Assembly: GCF_028830055.1 (NCBI RefSeq)
Contig: NZ_CP101655.1
Span: forward strand, 4,604,712 to 4,668,711
Source of the DNA: Pseudomonas serboccidentalis
GTDB lineage: Bacteria > Pseudomonadota > Gammaproteobacteria > Pseudomonadales > Pseudomonadaceae
Direction of reading: 5' to 3'
DNA: 64,000 nucleotides
Under the pieces are notes generated by a model. The model worked only from the letters and a program-made list of their open reading frames with translations, had not been told where the DNA came from and made no database searches. Position numbers and translations under genes: made by a program. This document shows, piece by piece, positions 50,208-59,602 of this stretch. Numbering within the stretch: the stretch's first letter is position 1; each line of letters starts with the position of its first letter.

Positions 50208-50483
50208 ATGTCGCACATTCACGAACACAAAGACGAGTTGCTCAACCGCGTCCGGCGCATTGCCGGGCAAGTGCAGGCCGTTGAGAAAGCACTTGAGGGC
50301 GATGCCGATTGTGCCAAGACCTTGCACCTGGTGGCGGCGATTCGCGGGGCGGTCAATGGTTTGATGGAACAGTTCATCGAGGCTCACACCCGCGAGCACG
50401 TGGCTCATCCCGACCTCAGCGACGAACAGCGCGCCCAGGGCGCTGAAGATCTGCTGCAAGCCATCCGCCGTTATTCCAAATAG
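50208..50483 (+). CDS. dmeR: RcnR/FrmR-family metal-sensing repressor
   Basis: A 91-residue all-helical repressor of the CsoR/RcnR family. The nickel/cobalt ligand set of RcnR is present: His3, Cys35 (DADCAKTL), His60 and His64 (IEAHTREH), so it should sense Co2+ or Ni2+ rather than Cu+ or formaldehyde. The ATG at 50208 places His3 correctly; longer readings have no family similarity. Only 3 bp separate it from the efflux gene, the dmeRF arrangement. Confidence 0.88.
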   Translation: MSHIHEHKDELLNRVRRIAGQVQAVEKALEGDADCAKTLHLVAAIRGAVNGLMEQFIEAHTREHVAHPDLSDEQRAQGAEDLLQAIRRYSK

Positions 50484-50486
50484 AGC

Positions 50487-51425
50487 ATGAGCATCATGAG
50501 CCTGACCCCAAGCGCTGAACGTTTCAGCCACGATCACCAGTTTCTCGGTGCGTCTCACGATGAAAACGCCCGCCGCACGTTGTGGGTGGTGGTGCTGACA
50601 TTCGTGATGATGATCGGCGAGATCGCCGCCGGTTACATCACCGGTTCCATGGCCCTGCTGGCCGACGGTTTCCACATGGCGACCCATGCCGGCGCGTTGA
50701 GCATTGCCGCAGCGGCCTACGGTTTCGCCCGGCGCAATGCCAACAACCGCCGCTACAGTTTCGGCACCGGCAAGGTCGGCGATCTGGCCGGTTTCGCCTC
50801 GGCGATGGTGCTGGGGCTGGTGTCGCTGGGCATTGCCGGCGAATCGATTTTTCGTTTGTTCGAACCCACCACCGTGGCGTTTGGCGAAGCGACGCTGATT
50901 GCGATTGTCGGACTGGGCGTGAATATCCTCAGCGCCTTTCTGCTGATGGGCCATCACGGCCACGACCATGGTCATCATCATGACCACACGCACGACCATC
51001 ATCACCATCATGACAACAACCTGCGCTCGGCCTACGTCCACGTGCTGGCTGATGCCCTGACCTCAGTGCTGGCGATTGCCGCGTTGCTGGCCGGGCGTTA
51101 TCTCGGCTGGGTATGGCTGGACCCGGCGATGGGCATTGTCGGCGCGATCGTTATCGCCAAGTGGGCCTACAACTTGATGCGCGACAGCGCGGCGGTGTTG
51201 CTCGACACCACCGACGAACCGGTGGCGGCGGAGATCCGCGAGCTGCTGGAAACCTCGGACGATGTGCGTATCAGCGACCTGCACGTCTGGCAGGTCGGCC
51301 CGCAGGCGCGGGCGGCGATTGTCAGTGTGGTGGCAGCGGCGGGTGTGACGGCCGAGGCAATCCGCGAACGGCTGGCGCCGGTGCATGAGCTGTCGCACCT
51401 GACCATCGAACTGCACAACGCTTAA
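50487..51425 (+). CDS. dmeF: Cation-diffusion-facilitator Co2+/Ni2+ exporter
   Basis: A 312-residue CDF-type exporter in the inner membrane. Six membrane segments, metal-site motif ALLADGFHMATHAG in segment II and HVLADALTSVLAI in segment V, and a His-rich loop HHGHDHGHHHDHTHDHHHHH (about 154-173) between segments IV and V, as in DmeF. The C-terminal domain has LHVWQVGPQARAAI. It is co-transcribed with dmeR, which should release it under cobalt or nickel stress. An ATG at 50496 is an alternative start. Confidence 0.92.
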   Translation: MSIMSLTPSAERFSHDHQFLGASHDENARRTLWVVVLTFVMMIGEIAAGYITGSMALLADGFHMATHAGALSIAAAAYGFARRNANNRRYSFGTGKVGDLAGFASAMVLGLVSLGIAGESIFRLFEPTTVAFGEATLIAIVGLGVNILSAFLLMGHHGHDHGHHHDHTHDHHHHHDNNLRSAYVHVLADALTSVLAIAALLAGRYLGWVWLDPAMGIVGAIVIAKWAYNLMRDSAAVLLDTTDEPVAAEIRELLETSDDVRISDLHVWQVGPQARAAIVSVVAAAGVTAEAIRERLAPVHELSHLTIELHNA

Positions 51426-52525
51426 GGCTGTACTGCGCTGAACAGCGGAATCCGCCCATTCAGCGATGGGCGGTAATGCCAGGCCAGTTGTTGCAGATTC
51501 ATACCCTGATCAAGGATTTCTCTGACAGTCGCGGCGGTAATGCTCAGCGCCAGCGCTTGCCCCGGACACTGATGCCGCCCGCTGCCGAAACTGAAGCTGC
51601 GCCGATTCGGGCGATCAAGCAGAAATCGCTCAGGCTGCTCATTCAATAACGGGTCGCGGTTGGCGGAAGCGAGCAGCACCAGAATCACCTCGCCAGCCTC
51701 GACCCGCACGCCATCGATCTCACAAGATTGTGCGACAAAACGCCGGGTGTTCTGCACCGACGGATCAAAGCGCTGAACCTCGGCCAGCAGCGCGTCCATC
51801 GAGGCGTCGCGCAACTCAGGCAGGCGCCGCAGCGCCACCAAGGCATTGCCGATCAGCCCGGCAGTCGCTTCAAACGTCTGCGAACAGAGGCCGATCAGGT
51901 TGGCGATCAGGGTTTCTTCATCGCCTGCAAATCGCTGGCCGATGGCTTTGAGCAAATCGCTCGGCGGCTCCGCCAGCAACTCGATGAAATAACCGCGCAA
52001 TTGCTCAGCGGCAGCATGGGCCGACGCCAGTTGCAGGTCATTGCTCAGCGGTGACAGGCAAGCAACGAAATCTGCCGTCAGCTCACTGATCGCCCGACCC
52101 TGCGCCGGGCTGAAACCCAGCAGCGCCGCGATCACGCACACCGGGCCGCGAAACATCGCCTTATATAAGCCGTCGGCATCCGCTGTAATCAATCGCGCCG
52201 CCACCAGCGCACGGACCTGGCTGTCATCGAACAGCTGCAGTGCGGGTTCGACCGCAGCGCGTGGACAGCGCTGACGCTCGCCATCGTTCATCCGCATCAG
52301 TTGGCCGAACACCTTGCCAGCCATGCCGCCGGCTATCGCTTTCGGCACTGGCTCCTGCGCCGGCCGCACCCGGCAATCGGCGTGCGCCAACACCGCACAC
52401 ACCGCCCGGGCGCTGCTGGCGACCCACAGTTTCAATTCGTGATGAAAGGTCAATCCGCCCTGAGCACGCAATTCGGCGTAGTAAGGGTAGGGATCGGCCT
52501 GCGTCGCAGCGATGATCGGGTCCAT
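51422..52525 (-). CDS. Cytochrome P450
   Basis: A 367-residue P450, short for the family (usually about 400). Heme-thiolate loop FSFGSGRHQCPGQALA with Cys320, K-helix EVQR (ExxR) and meander RFLLDRPNRRSFSF are present. The I-helix (CSQTFEATAGL) lacks the usual AGxDT acid-alcohol pair, so oxygen activation may differ. It needs a ferredoxin and reductase encoded elsewhere. It is divergent from an ArsR-type gene 78 bp away and overlaps the dmeF end by 4 bp. Substrate unknown. Confidence 0.88.
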   Translation of the reverse strand: MDPIIAATQADPYPYYAELRAQGGLTFHHELKLWVASSARAVCAVLAHADCRVRPAQEPVPKAIAGGMAGKVFGQLMRMNDGERQRCPRAAVEPALQLFDDSQVRALVAARLITADADGLYKAMFRGPVCVIAALLGFSPAQGRAISELTADFVACLSPLSNDLQLASAHAAAEQLRGYFIELLAEPPSDLLKAIGQRFAGDEETLIANLIGLCSQTFEATAGLIGNALVALRRLPELRDASMDALLAEVQRFDPSVQNTRRFVAQSCEIDGVRVEAGEVILVLLASANRDPLLNEQPERFLLDRPNRRSFSFGSGRHQCPGQALALSITAATVREILDQGMNLQQLAWHYRPSLNGRIPLFSAVQP

Positions 52526-52603
52526 GGTTCACAGCCTTGTCGTCGGGAAAGTGAAGCGAGTATCTTCAGTTCGCAGCGACGACGATTCGTCGGGGAGCGA
52601 AAT

Positions 52604-53359
52604 ATGCACGCAGAACATCAAGACATCGGCGTCTCGCAAGTGGCCGCCGCCATCGCCGAACCGGCGCGCACCAAAATCCTCTGCTCGCTGATGGACGGCC
52701 ACGCCCGTACCAGCACCGAGCTGGCGGCCGTCGCTGAAGTCAGCGCCTCGACCGCCAGCGCGCACCTGAGCAAACTCAAGGATCTGGCCTTGGTGCGTCT
52801 GCACGTGCAGGGTCGCCATCGTTATTACAGCCTCGCCGATCAACGCGTGGCCCAGGCGCTGGAAGCGTTGATGGTGATCGGCCAGAACGCTGCGCCGAGC
52901 TTCAAACCGCACACCCCGGATCGCCTGCAATTCGCCCGCACCTGCTACGACCACATGGCCGGGACGCTGGCGGTATTGCTACATGACCGCTTGCTGGCGG
53001 CGGGGTGGCTGGTGGCAACCGATGAGCAGGCCTATCGCTTGAGCGACAGCGGCGCGGCATTGTTCGAGGGCTTGGGCATCGAGGTGCAGGACTTGAGTAC
53101 CTTGCGCCGCAAGTTTGCCTGCCCGTGCCTGGACTGGAGCATGCGCCGCCCGCATCTGGGGGGCTCGCTGGGGGCGGCGTTGTTACAAACGGCATTGAAG
53201 CGCAAGTGGGTGACGCAGGATCTGGACAGTCGGGCGCTGGCGTTGACGGCGTTGGGGCGCAGGGAGATCGGGGTGCGGTTCGGGGTTGAGTTGCCTTTAG
53301 ACGCGAAGAGCAAAAGATCGCAGCCTGCGGCAGCTCCTACAGGGAATATGCACATCTGA
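52604..53359 (+). CDS. ArsR-type winged-helix regulator
   Basis: A 251-residue regulator: winged helix about 10-85 (PARTKILCSLMDGHARTSTELAA, SASTASAHLSKLKDLALVRLH) and a long C-terminal domain of about 150 residues, so it is larger than classical ArsR repressors (about 110). It is divergent from the P450 gene and probably controls it. The last residues (KSKRSQPAAAPTGNMHI) are translated from a REP element, so the native end has been extended. The ATG at 52604 follows GGGGAGCGAAAT. Confidence 0.8.
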   Translation: MHAEHQDIGVSQVAAAIAEPARTKILCSLMDGHARTSTELAAVAEVSASTASAHLSKLKDLALVRLHVQGRHRYYSLADQRVAQALEALMVIGQNAAPSFKPHTPDRLQFARTCYDHMAGTLAVLLHDRLLAAGWLVATDEQAYRLSDSGAALFEGLGIEVQDLSTLRRKFACPCLDWSMRRPHLGGSLGAALLQTALKRKWVTQDLDSRALALTALGRREIGVRFGVELPLDAKSKRSQPAAAPTGNMHI

Positions 53360-53417
53360 TAAACGTCGGCTGTAGCGGATTAATGTAGGAGCTGCCGAAG
53401 GCTGCGATCTTTTGATC
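53310..53417. repeat. REPIN overlapping a coding end
   Basis: CAAAAGATCGCAGCCTGCGG on the left and GTAGGAGCTGCCGAAGGCTG on the right form an opposed pair about 45 bp apart. The left REP is read in frame by the ArsR-type gene. Confidence 0.85.
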
Positions 53418-53454
53418 CGGTTTTGCACCTTGTGCCAATCCAATAGACTCGATA

Positions 53455-53470
53455 CTGTATGCATAACCAG
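53455..53470 (+). promoter_or_regulatory. LexA (SOS) box
   Basis: CTGTATGCATAACCAG matches CTG-N10-CAG with an AT-rich centre and lies 15 bp ahead of the radical-SAM start, where LexA could repress it. Consensus CTGTATATATATACAG differs at several inner positions. Confidence 0.7.
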
Positions 53471-53485
53471 TATAGAGTCTTCGCC

Positions 53486-54706
53486 ATGCAACTCATCGAC
53501 AAGCTCAGCATCCTCGCCGACGCCGCCAAGTACGACGCCTCCTGCGCCAGCAGCGGTGCGCCCAAGCGCAGTTCCGAGGGCAAGAGCGGGCTGGGTTCGA
53601 CCGATGGCATGGGCATTTGCCACAGCTACACGCCAGACGGGCGCTGCGTTTCGTTGCTCAAGGTGCTACTGACCAATTTCTGCCTTTACGACTGCCAGTA
53701 CTGCGTCAACCGCCGCTCCAGCGATGTGCCGCGCGCCCGCTTCACCCCCGAGGAAGTGGTCACGCTGACCCTGGATTTCTACCGGCGCAACTGTGTCAGC
53801 GGGCTGTTTCTCAGCTCGGGGATCATCCGCTCGGCGGACTACACCATGGAGCAACTGGTGCGGGTGGCGAAACTGTTGCGTGAAGAGCACGAGTTTCGCG
53901 GCTACATCCACCTCAAGACCATTCCCGAGGCGGATCCGGCGCTGATCGAAGAGGCCGGGCGCTTCGCCGATCGCCTCAGCGTGAACATCGAATTGCCCAC
54001 CGACGCCAGCCTGCAAACCCTGGCGCCGGAGAAGCAGATCGGTTCGATCAAGCAGGCGATGAACACCATCTATACCGGCGTGCAAACGGTGCTCAACGAA
54101 CCGCGTTCGGCGAAGTTCGCCCCGGCCGGGCAGAGTACGCAAATGATCGTCGGCGCCGATGACACCGACGACAGCACGATTTTGCACAGCGCTCAGTCGC
54201 TGTATGGCAACTACCGCTTGCGGCGTGTCTACTATTCGGCTTTCAGCCCGATCCCCGACAGCCCGAAAAGCGTACCGTTGGCCGCGCCGCCATTGATGCG
54301 CGAACACCGCTTGTATCAGGCCGACTTCCTCTTGCGCAGCTATGGCTACAGTGCCGGTGAGTTGCTCAGGGGCCCGGGAAATCTGGCCTTGGACATCGAC
54401 CCGAAGCTGGCCTGGGCGCTGCAGAATCGCGAAGTGTTTCCGCTGGACCTGAATCGCGCCGAACCGTCGCTGATCGCGCGCATTCCGGGCATTGGCCTGC
54501 GCACCACCGAACGTCTGGTGCAATTGCGCCAGCAACGGCGCATTCGCTACGAAGATGTGGCGCGCATGCGCTGCGTGCTGGCCAAGGCCAAGCCGTTCAT
54601 CATCACCAGCGACTACCACCCGCAACAGGCGGAAGTCACCAGCCAGATGCTTTATCAGCAACTTCGCGACCGGCCGATGCCGCAGCAGATGGGGTTGTGG
54701 GGATGA
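53486..54706 (+). CDS. Radical-SAM putative DNA modification/repair protein
   Basis: A 406-residue radical-SAM protein of the group linked to uracil-DNA glycosylase-like proteins (TIGR03916). Cluster motif CLYDCQYC (Cys66, Cys70, Cys73), GLFLSSGI in the SAM region, and a C-terminal helix-hairpin-helix SLIARIPGIGLRTTERLV (about 328-345) that should bind DNA. Expected to catalyse a radical reaction on a DNA base. The ATG at 53486 lies behind a LexA box. The next gene overlaps by 4 bp and always accompanies this family. Confidence 0.88.
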   Translation: MQLIDKLSILADAAKYDASCASSGAPKRSSEGKSGLGSTDGMGICHSYTPDGRCVSLLKVLLTNFCLYDCQYCVNRRSSDVPRARFTPEEVVTLTLDFYRRNCVSGLFLSSGIIRSADYTMEQLVRVAKLLREEHEFRGYIHLKTIPEADPALIEEAGRFADRLSVNIELPTDASLQTLAPEKQIGSIKQAMNTIYTGVQTVLNEPRSAKFAPAGQSTQMIVGADDTDDSTILHSAQSLYGNYRLRRVYYSAFSPIPDSPKSVPLAAPPLMREHRLYQADFLLRSYGYSAGELLRGPGNLALDIDPKLAWALQNREVFPLDLNRAEPSLIARIPGIGLRTTERLVQLRQQRRIRYEDVARMRCVLAKAKPFIITSDYHPQQAEVTSQMLYQQLRDRPMPQQMGLWG

Positions 54707-55524
54707 TCAATCTCGATTGCGATGACCTGTTCGACACCTGGCGGCAACAGGCGCGCTGGTTGCTCAGTCATGAAATCGACCCGAGTCTGGTGAGCTGGGC
54801 GTCGGAAGGGGTGGGTGACCTGTTTGCCAGTGACGTGCAGGTGCCCGATGGCCAGGGGCCTTTTCAAGCGCGCATTCCCCGTGCATTGCTCGATACCCTG
54901 GAACAGGCCGCCCGCTACCGTGGCGAGCAGCGCTGGAGTCTGCTGTACGAAGTACTGTGGCGAGTCAGCCACGGCGACCGCACGGCGATGATGGCTGGTG
55001 ACAAACTCGGCAGTGAGTTGCAGCGGCGGATCAAGCAGGTGCAGCGCGAAGCGCACCATTTGCATGCCTTCGTGCGTTTCATCGAGCGCCCGCAGAATCA
55101 GCCAGGCCCGCAATACGTGGCGTGGCACGAACCCGCTCACGACATCCTGCACAGCGCCAGCGAACACTTCGTCAGGCGTATGGGCCGGCAGCGCTGGTTG
55201 ATCGCAACGCCCCGCGACGGGGTTTATTACGATGGCGAGCAATTGATTCATCAACGCCAATGCCCGATGGAATGGCAGCAACTGGCACAGAACATCGATG
55301 ACCCCCATGGCGATCTCTGGCTGACTTATTACAGCCACATCTTCAACCCGGCGCGGTTGAACGAAAAGGTCATGCAGGGGCATCTGCCGGCGCGGTTCTG
55401 GAAGAACCTGCCGGAAGGCGAGCTGATTCCCGGGTTGATCACTCAGGCGCGGATGGGCAAGCAGCAGAACGGGCAGGCCAGCGGGATAGCCGCGCGAGCC
55501 GGCAAGCGGATTGCGTTGAAGTAG
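54703..55524 (+). CDS. Putative DNA-repair partner protein (TIGR03915-type)
   Basis: A 273-residue protein of the TIGR03915 group, the usual partner of the preceding radical-SAM gene; relatives are fused to uracil-DNA glycosylase-like domains. Recognisable stretches: GEQRWSLLYEVLWRVSHGD, MRRMGRQRWLIATPRDGVYYDG-like VRRMGRQRWLIATPRDG, and HIFNPARLNEKVMQGHLPARFW. No catalytic motif is clear. I chose the ATG at 54703 overlapping the upstream stop (ATGA). It is under the same LexA box. Confidence 0.8.
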   Translation: MINLDCDDLFDTWRQQARWLLSHEIDPSLVSWASEGVGDLFASDVQVPDGQGPFQARIPRALLDTLEQAARYRGEQRWSLLYEVLWRVSHGDRTAMMAGDKLGSELQRRIKQVQREAHHLHAFVRFIERPQNQPGPQYVAWHEPAHDILHSASEHFVRRMGRQRWLIATPRDGVYYDGEQLIHQRQCPMEWQQLAQNIDDPHGDLWLTYYSHIFNPARLNEKVMQGHLPARFWKNLPEGELIPGLITQARMGKQQNGQASGIAARAGKRIALK

Positions 55525-55533
55525 AAATCAAAA

Positions 55534-55620
55534 GATCAAAAGATCGCAGCCTGCGGCAGCTCCTACATGGGTATCGCGTTCCACTTGTAGGAGCTGCCGC
55601 AGGCTGCGATCTTTTGATCT
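55534..55620. repeat. REPIN (GCTGCG type)
   Basis: AAAGATCGCAGCCTGCGGCA and TGCCGCAGGCTGCGATCTTT face each other across 30 bp between convergent genes. Confidence 0.9.
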
Positions 55621-55636
55621 TGCTGTCCAACAAATG

Positions 55637-55670
55637 AAAAGCCCCCATCAATCACTCGATGGGGGCTTTT
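55637..55670. terminator. Intrinsic terminator (bidirectional)
   Basis: AAAAGCCCCCATC / GATGGGGGCTTTT is a perfect 13-bp stem with an 8-nt loop, 20 bp after the ilvE stop on the - strand. Confidence 0.92.
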
Positions 55671-55690
55671 GTGCATCAGCAGTCGTCAGA

Positions 55691-56710
55691 TCAAACCTTG
55701 ACGATCCAGCCCGCTGGCGCTTCGATGTCGCCGGTCTGCACGCCGGTCAGCTCTTTGTAGAGCTTCTGGGTGACCGGGCCGACTTCGGTTTCGCTGTGGA
55801 ACACGTGCAGGTGGTCGTTGTAGCTGATGCCGCCGATCGGGGTGATCACCGCAGCAGTACCGCAAGCGCCGGCTTCCTTGAAGTCCGACAGCTTGTCGAT
55901 CAGCACGTCGCCTTCAACCACTTCCAGGCCAAGACGGGTCTTGGCCAGTTCGATCAGCGACAGGCGGGTGATACCTGGCAGGACCGACGGCGAGTTCGGG
56001 GTGACGAACTTGTTGTCGTGGGTGATCCCGAAGAAGTTGGCCGAACCGACTTCCTCGATCTTGGTGTGGGTCATCGGATCCAGGTAGATCGCGTCGGCGA
56101 AGTTGGCTTTCTTCGCTTTCGAGCCTGGCATCAGGCTGGCGGCATAGTTGCCACCGACCTTGGCCGCGCCGGTGCCTTGCGGGGCAGCACGGTCGTAGCT
56201 GGAGATCTGGAAGTTGTGCGGGGTCAGGCCACCCTTGAAGTAAGCACCAACCGGAATGCAGAAAATCGAGAAGATGAACTCGGGTGCAGTACGCACACCG
56301 ATGTTGTCACCGACGCCGATTACGAACGGGCGCAGGTACAGCGCGCCGCCAGTGCCGTACGGCGGAATGAAGCGCTCGTTGGCACGAACCACTTGCTTGC
56401 ACGCTTCGATGAACTGCTCGGTGTCGACGGTCGGCATCAGCAGACGCGCGCAGCTGCGTTGCATACGCAGGGCGTTCTGGTCCGGGCGGAACAGGTTGAT
56501 CGAGCCGTCCTTGCAACGATAGGCCTTCATACCTTCGAAGCACTGCTGGCCATAGTGAAGGGCAGTTGAGCCTTCGCTGATGTGCAGCACGTTATCTTCG
56601 GTCAGGGTGCCTTTGTCCCACTCGCCATTGCGAAAGTACGACAGATAGCGTTTGTCGGTCTTGATGTAGTCAAAACCCAGCTTGTCCCAATTGATGCTTT
56701 CGTTACCCAT
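55691..56710 (-). CDS. ilvE: Branched-chain amino acid aminotransferase
   Basis: A 339-residue PLP aminotransferase that interconverts Leu, Ile and Val with their 2-ketoacids. The PLP lysine is Lys184 in APQGTGAAKVGGNYAAS, and SEGSTALHYGQQCFEGMKAY and LPGITRLSLIELAKTRLGLEVVEG are family hallmarks. I chose the ATG at 56710 (MGNESINWDKLGFDY); the frame upstream is not conserved-looking. Its neighbours are the bkd genes, which use the ketoacids it makes. A strong terminator follows. Confidence 0.95.
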   Translation of the reverse strand: MGNESINWDKLGFDYIKTDKRYLSYFRNGEWDKGTLTEDNVLHISEGSTALHYGQQCFEGMKAYRCKDGSINLFRPDQNALRMQRSCARLLMPTVDTEQFIEACKQVVRANERFIPPYGTGGALYLRPFVIGVGDNIGVRTAPEFIFSIFCIPVGAYFKGGLTPHNFQISSYDRAAPQGTGAAKVGGNYAASLMPGSKAKKANFADAIYLDPMTHTKIEEVGSANFFGITHDNKFVTPNSPSVLPGITRLSLIELAKTRLGLEVVEGDVLIDKLSDFKEAGACGTAAVITPIGGISYNDHLHVFHSETEVGPVTQKLYKELTGVQTGDIEAPAGWIVKV

Positions 56711-56871
56711 GACACCCTCTATCACTGAACAACCGTCGAAACGGTTCAAGGCTTCTGACGTTTTTTTGGATGGGCACAACAATACTTCATTCTTGAGCGG
56801 TTTCGCAGCCCGGACGATAGGGGGATAAGCAGATTTATTAGCCTGCTTATGAAAAATCGCCGTCCATCGCT

Positions 56872-56952
56872 GAAAAGATCGCAGCCTGCGGCAGCTCCTA
56901 CAGAATCGGCGACCCCCTGTAGGAGCTGCCGAAGGCTGCGATCTTTTGATCT
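56872..56952. repeat. REPIN (GCTGCG type)
   Basis: AAAAGATCGCAGCCTGCGGC and GTAGGAGCTGCCGAAGGCTG are opposed, directly after the lpdV stop and ahead of ilvE on the - strand. Confidence 0.88.
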
Positions 56953-58326
56953 TTACAGGTGCAACGCATGCCCCAAAGCACGTAACGCCGCTTCCTGCAC
57001 CGCTTCACCCAAGGTCGGGTGCGCATGGATGGTGCCGCCGATGTCTTCCAGCCGCGCGCCCATTTCCAGGCTTTGCGCGAACGCGGTCGACAATTCGGAA
57101 ACGCCGACCCCCACCGCCTGCCAACCCACAATCACATGATTGTCGCGACGCGCGACCACCCGCACGAAGCCGCTTTTCGATTCCAGCGTCATCGCCCGGC
57201 CATTGGCAGCGAACGGGAAGCTCGACACGATGCAGTCCAGCCCGGCAGCCTTGGCCTCGTCCGGGGTCTGGCCGACCACCACCAGTTCCGGGTCGGTGAA
57301 GCACACGGCGGCGATGGCGGTCGGGTTGAATTCGCGGTGTTTGCCGCTGATCAGCTCGGCGACCATTTCGCCCTGAGCCATGGCGCGGTGCGCGAGCATT
57401 GGTTCACCGCTCAGGTCGCCGATGGCGTAGACGTTGCGCATGCTGGTCTGGCAGCGGTTGTCGATCTTGATCGCCGAGCCGTTCATCTCCAGATTCAACG
57501 CTTCGAGGTTCCAGCCCTGCGTGTTCGGTTTGCGACCGACGGCCACCAGCACCTGATCGGTTTCCAGATTCAGGGTGTCGCCGTTCGGGTCACGCACCTG
57601 CAAGGTGCCGTCGAAGCCCAGCACGCTGTGCTTGAGATAGAGTTTCACGCCCAGTTGCTTCAGGGCTTCGTGTACCGGTTGCGTCAGCTCGGCATCGTAG
57701 GCCGGCAGGATACGATCCTGTGCCTCGACCACACTGACCTCGGCGCCGAGCTTGCGGTAAGCAATGCCCAGCTCCAGACCGATGTAACCACCGCCTACGA
57801 CGACGAGACGTTTTGGCACGGACTTCGGCGCCAGCGCTTCGGTGGAAGAGATGATCGGCCCGCCAATCGGCAGGATCGGCAGGTTGACGCTGGTGGAGCC
57901 GGTGGCCAGCACCAGGTGATCGCACTGGATCCGCGTGTCGCCGACTTCAACGGTTTTGCCGTCGATGACCTTGGCCCAGCCATTGATCACCTGGACCTTG
58001 TTCTTTTTCAGCAGCGCCGCAACGCCGGTGGTCAGGCGATCGACGATGCCGTCCTTCCATTCCACGCTTTTGTTGATGTCGAGGGTCGGCGCTGAAACGC
58101 TGATGCCCAGCGCCGAGTGCTCGCTGTGATGCCGGGTCTGGTGGAACTGCTCGGCGACGTGAATCAGCGCTTTCGACGGGATGCAGCCGATGTTCAGGCA
58201 TGTGCCACCCAGCGATTGGCCTTCGACCAGAATCGTCGAAATGCCCAGTTGCCCGGCGCGAATCGCCGTGACGTAACCGCCGGGGCCGCCGCCAATGATC
58301 AGCAGCGTGGTGTTCAAAGTCTGCAT
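56953..58326 (-). CDS. lpdV: Dihydrolipoyl dehydrogenase of the branched-chain complex (E3)
   Basis: A 457-residue flavoprotein disulfide reductase (LPD-Val). FAD motif [21 protein letters not shown] (8-28, given in part), redox disulfide Cys43/Cys48 in [16 protein letters not shown] motif [21 protein letters not shown] in part, and the C-terminal [15 protein letters not shown] with the catalytic His-Glu pair. It reoxidises the dihydrolipoyl arm of the E2 subunit. It is the last gene of bkdAA-AB-B-lpdV, 4 bp after bkdB. Confidence 0.95.
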   Translation of the reverse strand: MQTLNTTLLIIGGGPGGYVTAIRAGQLGISTILVEGQSLGGTCLNIGCIPSKALIHVAEQFHQTRHHSEHSALGISVSAPTLDINKSVEWKDGIVDRLTTGVAALLKKNKVQVINGWAKVIDGKTVEVGDTRIQCDHLVLATGSTSVNLPILPIGGPIISSTEALAPKSVPKRLVVVGGGYIGLELGIAYRKLGAEVSVVEAQDRILPAYDAELTQPVHEALKQLGVKLYLKHSVLGFDGTLQVRDPNGDTLNLETDQVLVAVGRKPNTQGWNLEALNLEMNGSAIKIDNRCQTSMRNVYAIGDLSGEPMLAHRAMAQGEMVAELISGKHREFNPTAIAAVCFTDPELVVVGQTPDEAKAAGLDCIVSSFPFAANGRAMTLESKSGFVRVVARRDNHVIVGWQAVGVGVSELSTAFAQSLEMGARLEDIGGTIHAHPTLGEAVQEAALRALGHALHL

Positions 58327-58330
58327 GGCA

Positions 58331-59602
58331 TCACTCCACAAACAGGGTCGCGGGTTGTTCGAGCAGACCACGGATGGCCTGGATGAAGAGCGCCGCGTCC
58401 ATGCCGTCGACCACGCGGTGATCGAAGGAGCTGGAGAGGTTCATCATCTTGCGGATCACCACCTGGCCTTTGACGACCATCGGCCGTTCGACGATTTTGT
58501 TCACGCCGACGATCGCCACTTCCGGCAGGTTCAGCACCGGTGTACTGACGATACCGCCCAGCGCACCGAGGCTGGTCAGGGTGATGGTCGAGCCGGACAG
58601 TTCGTCGCGGCTCGCCTTGCCATTGCGTGCGGCAGTCGCCAGACGCGAGATTTCTGCGGCGCTGTCCCACAGGCTGCGCGCTTCGGCGTGACGCACCACC
58701 GGCACCATCAGGCCGACGTCGCTTTGCGTGGCGACGCCGACATGCACCGCGCCGAGGCGGGTGATGACCTGGGCTTCGTCGTCGTAACGGGCGTTCATCT
58801 GCGGGAAGTCGCGCAAGGCAACGACCAGCGCGCGGACCAGGAATGGCAGCAAGGTCAGCTTGCCACGGCTGGCACCGTGTTTTTCATTCAGATGGGCGCG
58901 CAGTTCTTCAATCGCGGTGACGTCGATTTCCTCAACGTAGCTGAAGTGTGCGGCGCGCTGCGTGGCGTCTTGCATGCGCTGGGCGATCTTGCGGCGCATG
59001 CCGATCACTTGGATTTGTTCTTCATCGTTACGCTGGGCGTAAGCGGCGGCGACAGGTGCACTTGCGTTTGATTGACCTTGCGCCAGATAGGCGTCGAGGT
59101 CTTCGTGCAGCACGCGACCGGCCGGGCCAGTGCCGCGGACCAGACGCAATTGAATGCCCAGATCCAGCGCATGTTTGCGCACGGCCGGCGAGGCCAGCGG
59201 ACGCTCATCGGCTTCACGGGCAACCATCGGGCCCTGGCAGACAGCCGCCGGGCGCGGTGCAGCAGCGGCAGGTTTGCTCTCGACCACCGCTTCAACTTTC
59301 GGCGCAACCGGCGCTTCTTTAGCCGGAGCGGGTGCGGCGGACTCTTTCAAGTTACCGGCGCCTTCCACCTCGATGCTGATCAGCACACTGCCGACCGCCA
59401 TCACTTCACCCGGCTGACCGCCGAGCGCAATCACCTTGCCGTGTACCGGCGACGGAATATCGACCATCGCCTTGTCGGTCATCACGTCCGCCAGCACCTG
59501 GTCTTCAACCACCAGGTCGCCGACCTTGACGTGCCACTGTGACAGTTCGACTTCTGCGATGCCTTCGCCGATGTCTGGCATCTTGATAACGTGCGTGCCC
59601 AT
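58331..59602 (-). CDS. bkdB: Branched-chain 2-oxoacid dehydrogenase E2 (lipoamide acyltransferase)
   Basis: A 423-residue E2 core subunit. Order: lipoyl domain 1-80 with lipoyl-Lys44 ([11 protein letters not shown]), Ala/Pro linker about 85-130, E3/E1-binding domain about 140-175 ([21 protein letters not shown]), then the acyltransferase domain to the end with catalytic [14 protein letters not shown]. It transfers branched acyl groups to CoA. It abuts bkdAB without a gap. Confidence 0.95.
   Translation of the reverse strand: MGTHVIKMPDIGEGIAEVELSQWHVKVGDLVVEDQVLADVMTDKAMVDIPSPVHGKVIALGGQPGEVMAVGSVLISIEVEGAGNLKESAAPAPAKEAPVAPKVEAVVESKPAAAAPRPAAVCQGPMVAREADERPLASPAVRKHALDLGIQLRLVRGTGPAGRVLHEDLDAYLAQGQSNASAPVAAAYAQRNDEEQIQVIGMRRKIAQRMQDATQRAAHFSYVEEIDVTAIEELRAHLNEKHGASRGKLTLLPFLVRALVVALRDFPQMNARYDDEAQVITRLGAVHVGVATQSDVGLMVPVVRHAEARSLWDSAAEISRLATAARNGKASRDELSGSTITLTSLGALGGIVSTPVLNLPEVAIVGVNKIVERPMVVKGQVVIRKMMNLSSSFDHRVVDGMDAALFIQAIRGLLEQPATLFVE

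Noticed and set aside
55634..56569. 311-codon frame opposite ilvE
   Set aside because: Antisense shadow; ilvE is complete with PLP lysine and terminator.
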